NCBI GenBank assembly: GCA_017445925.1 | Contig: JAFSRW010000021.1 | Span: 1-64,000 of the forward strand | Source: Bacteroidaceae bacterium | Lineage (GTDB): Bacteria > Bacteroidota > Bacteroidia > Bacteroidales > Bacteroidaceae | DNA length: 64,000 bases | Reading direction: 5' to 3' | Part shown: one piece after another, positions 61,699 to 64,000 of the stretch | Layout: each line of letters begins with the position of its first letter | Numbering within the stretch: the first letter of the stretch is position 1 | Notes under the pieces: generated by a model | The model's database searches: none | Told to the model about the DNA's origin: nothing | Seen by the model: only the letters and a program-made list of their open reading frames with translations | Translations under genes and position numbers: made by a program

Positions 61699-64000
61699 CT
61701 AAACTCTACACTCTAAACTCTCAACTTTACGATACCGTCCTGCTTCCGTCTGCACTACGAGGCCCTGCTTCTTCCAGTTCTTCAGCATCTGACGGACGCT
61801 ATTGCGCGAGACGCTGGCACCCTTCACGCTAACGCTGTGCTGGTAGGCGCCCTCGATACCGAACTCCACGTCCAGACGCTCAAAGATTGTGTCATTCTTT
61901 CCCATGCGATGGCGGTCGCCGCCTCCTGCATAGTCGCGACTCATAAAAGCATTCTCTATGCGGTCACGGAAGAAGTACAGAGCCGTCTCTATCAGATAGT
62001 CGGCCACCACATCGTAGATGTCCAATAGTTGTGGTGTCTGTGCCTTCTGAAGCATAGTCTTCCATAGGTTAGGATTCGATTTCAGCTGCTTCTCGGCACC
62101 GCTGTAACCGTGTTTCTGAATCAGTTGCTCAGCCACCTTGCAGAGCATGATGCAACAGGTCATTCGCTGAGCCGTCACACAGACGCGGAAGCGCTGACGG
62201 GCACGGGTGCGGTCATCGTTCTTCATTGTTTCCAGACGCACCTGTTCCAGCCATTCACGACCCCTTGCCTCCAGTTTCGGCAGCTCCACCGTTCCCTGCA
62301 TCAGCGGTAGCAAATGGGCTATCTGCTGAATACGTTCCTGCTGGCGGTCGGTCAGCACATAAGGCTTATCCTCCAGCGGCGCGAAGGTGTTGTCCGGCGT
62401 GCGGGCAATGGCGATACGGCTCTGGAATCCGTCGGTATAATTCGATACTACGCGGTAGAGGGCGTCAGGCGTTCCGCACATTGTTACGTTCCATAGCAGG
62501 TGATCAATGTGAACGTTCACGGCATCGGCACTCTTGGCTTCGCGGTCGTACTTCGAGCCATCGTAGCTCTGACGCAGCATGACGGAGAAGTCGCTCATGG
62601 CCGACCTCCACTTCTGAGCCACCGTATCGGCCTCAGGCGTAAACGAGAAGGCGTGTTTGCCCTCCGTATTCGCCAGTCGTTCAGCCAGATTGGCAACGGT
62701 GTTATTCAGCGTCAGAAAGCGCACGGGTAACTTCGGTTCCTCGGGCTGCTCCTTCTTGTTCTTGGCAGCCCGCTTCTTGGCACGCCACTCATCCTCCTGT
62801 TGCTGATACATGGTGTCCAATGCCTTAACCTCACCTAGCCAGGCATCTATCACGGGGTCAATGCTGCCCTTGCCGCTGGCAAAGTCACCTGCTATGTAGC
62901 TGATAAGGTTGAGCCCCTTCTTCTGGCCGTGTACATCCAGTTGCACGCCTGTTGCCAGCATACCGATAACCGGGCAGATAGCTGTCATTACAGGCATTGA
63001 AAGCGTAGGACCGACGGCCTCTATCGATTCGCGAACACCCTGCGGCATACGCGGCAGACGGTTGTAATAGAAGCGCTCATCCTCCTGCACGGCCTCCTCC
63101 AAACCCTCACTGCCAGTGGCGTCAATGCCTTCGTTCATGCGGTCGCGATGTACCTGAAAGAGCACATCCTTCAGCCGCTTAGGCATCTGTGTACGCTTCT
63201 CTGATAAGGCCGAGTCGATGCACTTCATCTTCTGTGTCTCAGAGAACCCGTCGTAACAAGGAATGACGGCGTCCATCAGCTCGCGGTCGAAGCCGCAGAT
63301 ATGGCGCAGATTCACGGCCAGCTCGAAGGTCAGTACGTCGCGATTCGACTTGATAGGCTCCTTGCCCTCGTTGTAGAGTTCCCACCATTTACGGATAATT
63401 TCCGCATAGGGAATGCCGTTGTAGCTGGTCGGGTAAAGTTGAGAGTTTAGAGTTGAGGGTTTAGAGTCAGTGGTTAGTTGAGAGTTGTCAGTGGCGCCAG
63501 CCGATTCTTCACTCTTCACTCTTTCTTGATCCCCTTGAACTCCTTGAACTTTTTGAACTTCTTCCAGCTCAAAGAGCTGAGGAGAGAGGTACACCAGCTC
63601 TGCTGCCGTAGTAGTGTAGAACACGCGGGTGATGTCCTTTGCGTTATCATCGAACTTCACGCCTAAGAGTTCGCTAGCCCACTTCAGGTTTTCCTCCTGA
63701 CTGAGTTCTGGGCGGCGACGGAAAGCCAAGTGATAGCCCTTTGTTGCCGAGTGTTCCAGCATCTGCAAGCCCAGCTCGTCCTTCTTGCTCAGCACCAGTT
63801 GGGGTACTGACTTCAAGCGCTCGTCGAGCCACGCTTTCTGTTCCTCAGCCGAAAGTTCCTTAGGTGCTACAAAGTCGATATCCATACCCACGGAATTGCT
63901 CATGCGTGTACTGCCCTTCAGCGAACCATCCTCGTTGGGCAGGCAACTATAGTTCATCTGTACCAACTTACGCTTCAGTTCTACCTCGCCCTCACGGATG
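61699..64000 (-). CDS. VirE-N/BT4734-like and DUF3987 protein, N-terminus cut by window end
   Basis: At least 767 residues; the frame stays open to 64000, so the true start lies beyond the window. A BT4734/VirE N-terminal-like domain (VGMDIDFVAPKELS, then GYHLAFRRRPELSQ and GVKFDDNAKDITRVFY) covers the first 150 residues or so, followed by a linker. A middle domain with YNGIPYAEIIRKWWELYN and a DUF3987 domain with DYLIETALYFF at its end follow. Such proteins recur in Bacteroidota next to small hypothetical and phage-like genes and have no known function; a primase or helicase relation has been suggested by annotation only. The linker (63436-63575) is made of at least three intergenic repeat families. 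It may form an operon with the two genes downstream. Confidence 0.75.
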   Translation of the reverse strand, partial: IREGEVELKRKLVQMNYSCLPNEDGSLKGSTRMSNSVGMDIDFVAPKELSAEEQKAWLDERLKSVPQLVLSKKDELGLQMLEHSATKGYHLAFRRRPELSQEENLKWASELLGVKFDDNAKDITRVFYTTTAAELVYLSPQLFELEEVQKVQGVQGDQERVKSEESAGATDNSQLTTDSKPSTLNSQLYPTSYNGIPYAEIIRKWWELYNEGKEPIKSNRDVLTFELAVNLRHICGFDRELMDAVIPCYDGFSETQKMKCIDSALSEKRTQMPKRLKDVLFQVHRDRMNEGIDATGSEGLEEAVQEDERFYYNRLPRMPQGVRESIEAVGPTLSMPVMTAICPVIGMLATGVQLDVHGQKKGLNLISYIAGDFASGKGSIDPVIDAWLGEVKALDTMYQQQEDEWRAKKRAAKNKKEQPEEPKLPVRFLTLNNTVANLAERLANTEGKHAFSFTPEADTVAQKWRSAMSDFSVMLRQSYDGSKYDREAKSADAVNVHIDHLLWNVTMCGTPDALYRVVSNYTDGFQSRIAIARTPDNTFAPLEDKPYVLTDRQQERIQQIAHLLPLMQGTVELPKLEARGREWLEQVRLETMKNDDRTRARQRFRVCVTAQRMTCCIMLCKVAEQLIQKHGYSGAEKQLKSNPNLWKTMLQKAQTPQLLDIYDVVADYLIETALYFFRDRIENAFMSRDYAGGGDRHRMGKNDTIFERLDVEFGIEGAYQHSVSVKGASVSRNSVRQMLKNWKKQGLVVQTEAGRYRKVESLECRV

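Noticed and set aside
61608-61832. Plus-strand reading frame of repeated M-L-N-V-Q-C-S units
   Set aside because: It is an artefact of the TTCAATG repeat; there is no promoter or conservation signal.

Overview
The window looks like a chromosomal segment of a rumen- or gut-type Prevotellaceae bacterium, close to Prevotella (Xylanibacter) ruminicola. Support comes from Bacteroidota -7 promoters (TAnnTTTG with an upstream TTTG/TTG about 20 bases away), a type IX secretion-like C-terminal tail on the glycosidases, an AraC-free hexuronate operon with two mannonate dehydratases, and a GH10 xylanase fused to a feruloyl esterase like Xyn10D-Fae1A of P. ruminicola. The species call is inference. No insertion sequence, rRNA or CRISPR array was seen; one tRNA was found.

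Layout. 1-0.9 kb: repeats and structured DNA without a convincing gene. 0.9-3.5 kb: a DASS dicarboxylate transporter behind a cobalamin riboswitch, then an exported nitroreductase. 3.5-10.9 kb: clpC, htpG, nadE and a C_GCAxxG_C_C protein. 11-17.1 kb: hexuronate operon (exuT, uxuA, SDR-type uxuB, second uxuA, uxaC), followed by tldD and pmbA. 20-28.6 kb: a small unknown gene with a YhhN protein, a BASS transporter, an SDR, tRNA-Gly(CCC), a Crp/Fnr regulator, lepA, a phosphohexomutase and nudC. 28.6-34.5 kb: GH27 alpha-galactosidase, nitroreductase, GH5 glycosidase. 34.5-44.2 kb: a six-gene minus-strand operon (rsmE, DUF4836-like, ABC ATPase, permease, a three-domain AmgK/RapZ-C/MurU-like fusion, mfd). 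44.3-51.4 kb: nucleoside MFS transporter, rlmI-like methyltransferase, dnaK, SF1 helicase. 51.5-55.6 kb: GH78-like and Xyn10-Fae genes. 55.6-60.4 kb: recA, GH31 and carboxy(nor)spermidine dehydrogenase. 60.6-64 kb: a phage P5-like protein, a small unknown and a VirE-N/DUF3987 protein cut by the window edge.

The strongest unexplained signal is sequence-wide. The gaps between genes are filled with short repeat families: (A/G)ATAACG/GTTAACG runs, TTCAATG runs, GTTAGAGGTTAG runs, AATTGTCAATTG runs, CTTTAAACT runs, and C/G-rich palindromes such as CCCCCTTTAGGGGG. The same families also occur inside genes, in frame and without breaking them: uxaC, mfd (two sites), clpC, GH27, GH31 (two sites), the P5-like gene, the DUF3987 gene, and the C-terminus of the 140-aa gene. 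They sit where the protein families have loops or linkers. This resembles in principle the Rickettsia palindromic elements but uses different sequences.

Functionally the window joins plant-fibre use (xylan, feruloyl esters, galactosides, rhamnosides, uronic acids from glucuronoxylan) with housekeeping and stress genes. Two regulatory or metabolic links stand out: B12-controlled dicarboxylate transport, which fits the known B12-dependent switch between succinate and propionate in P. ruminicola, and a fused kinase/RapZ-C/nucleotidyltransferase likely to act on amino sugars of the cell wall.
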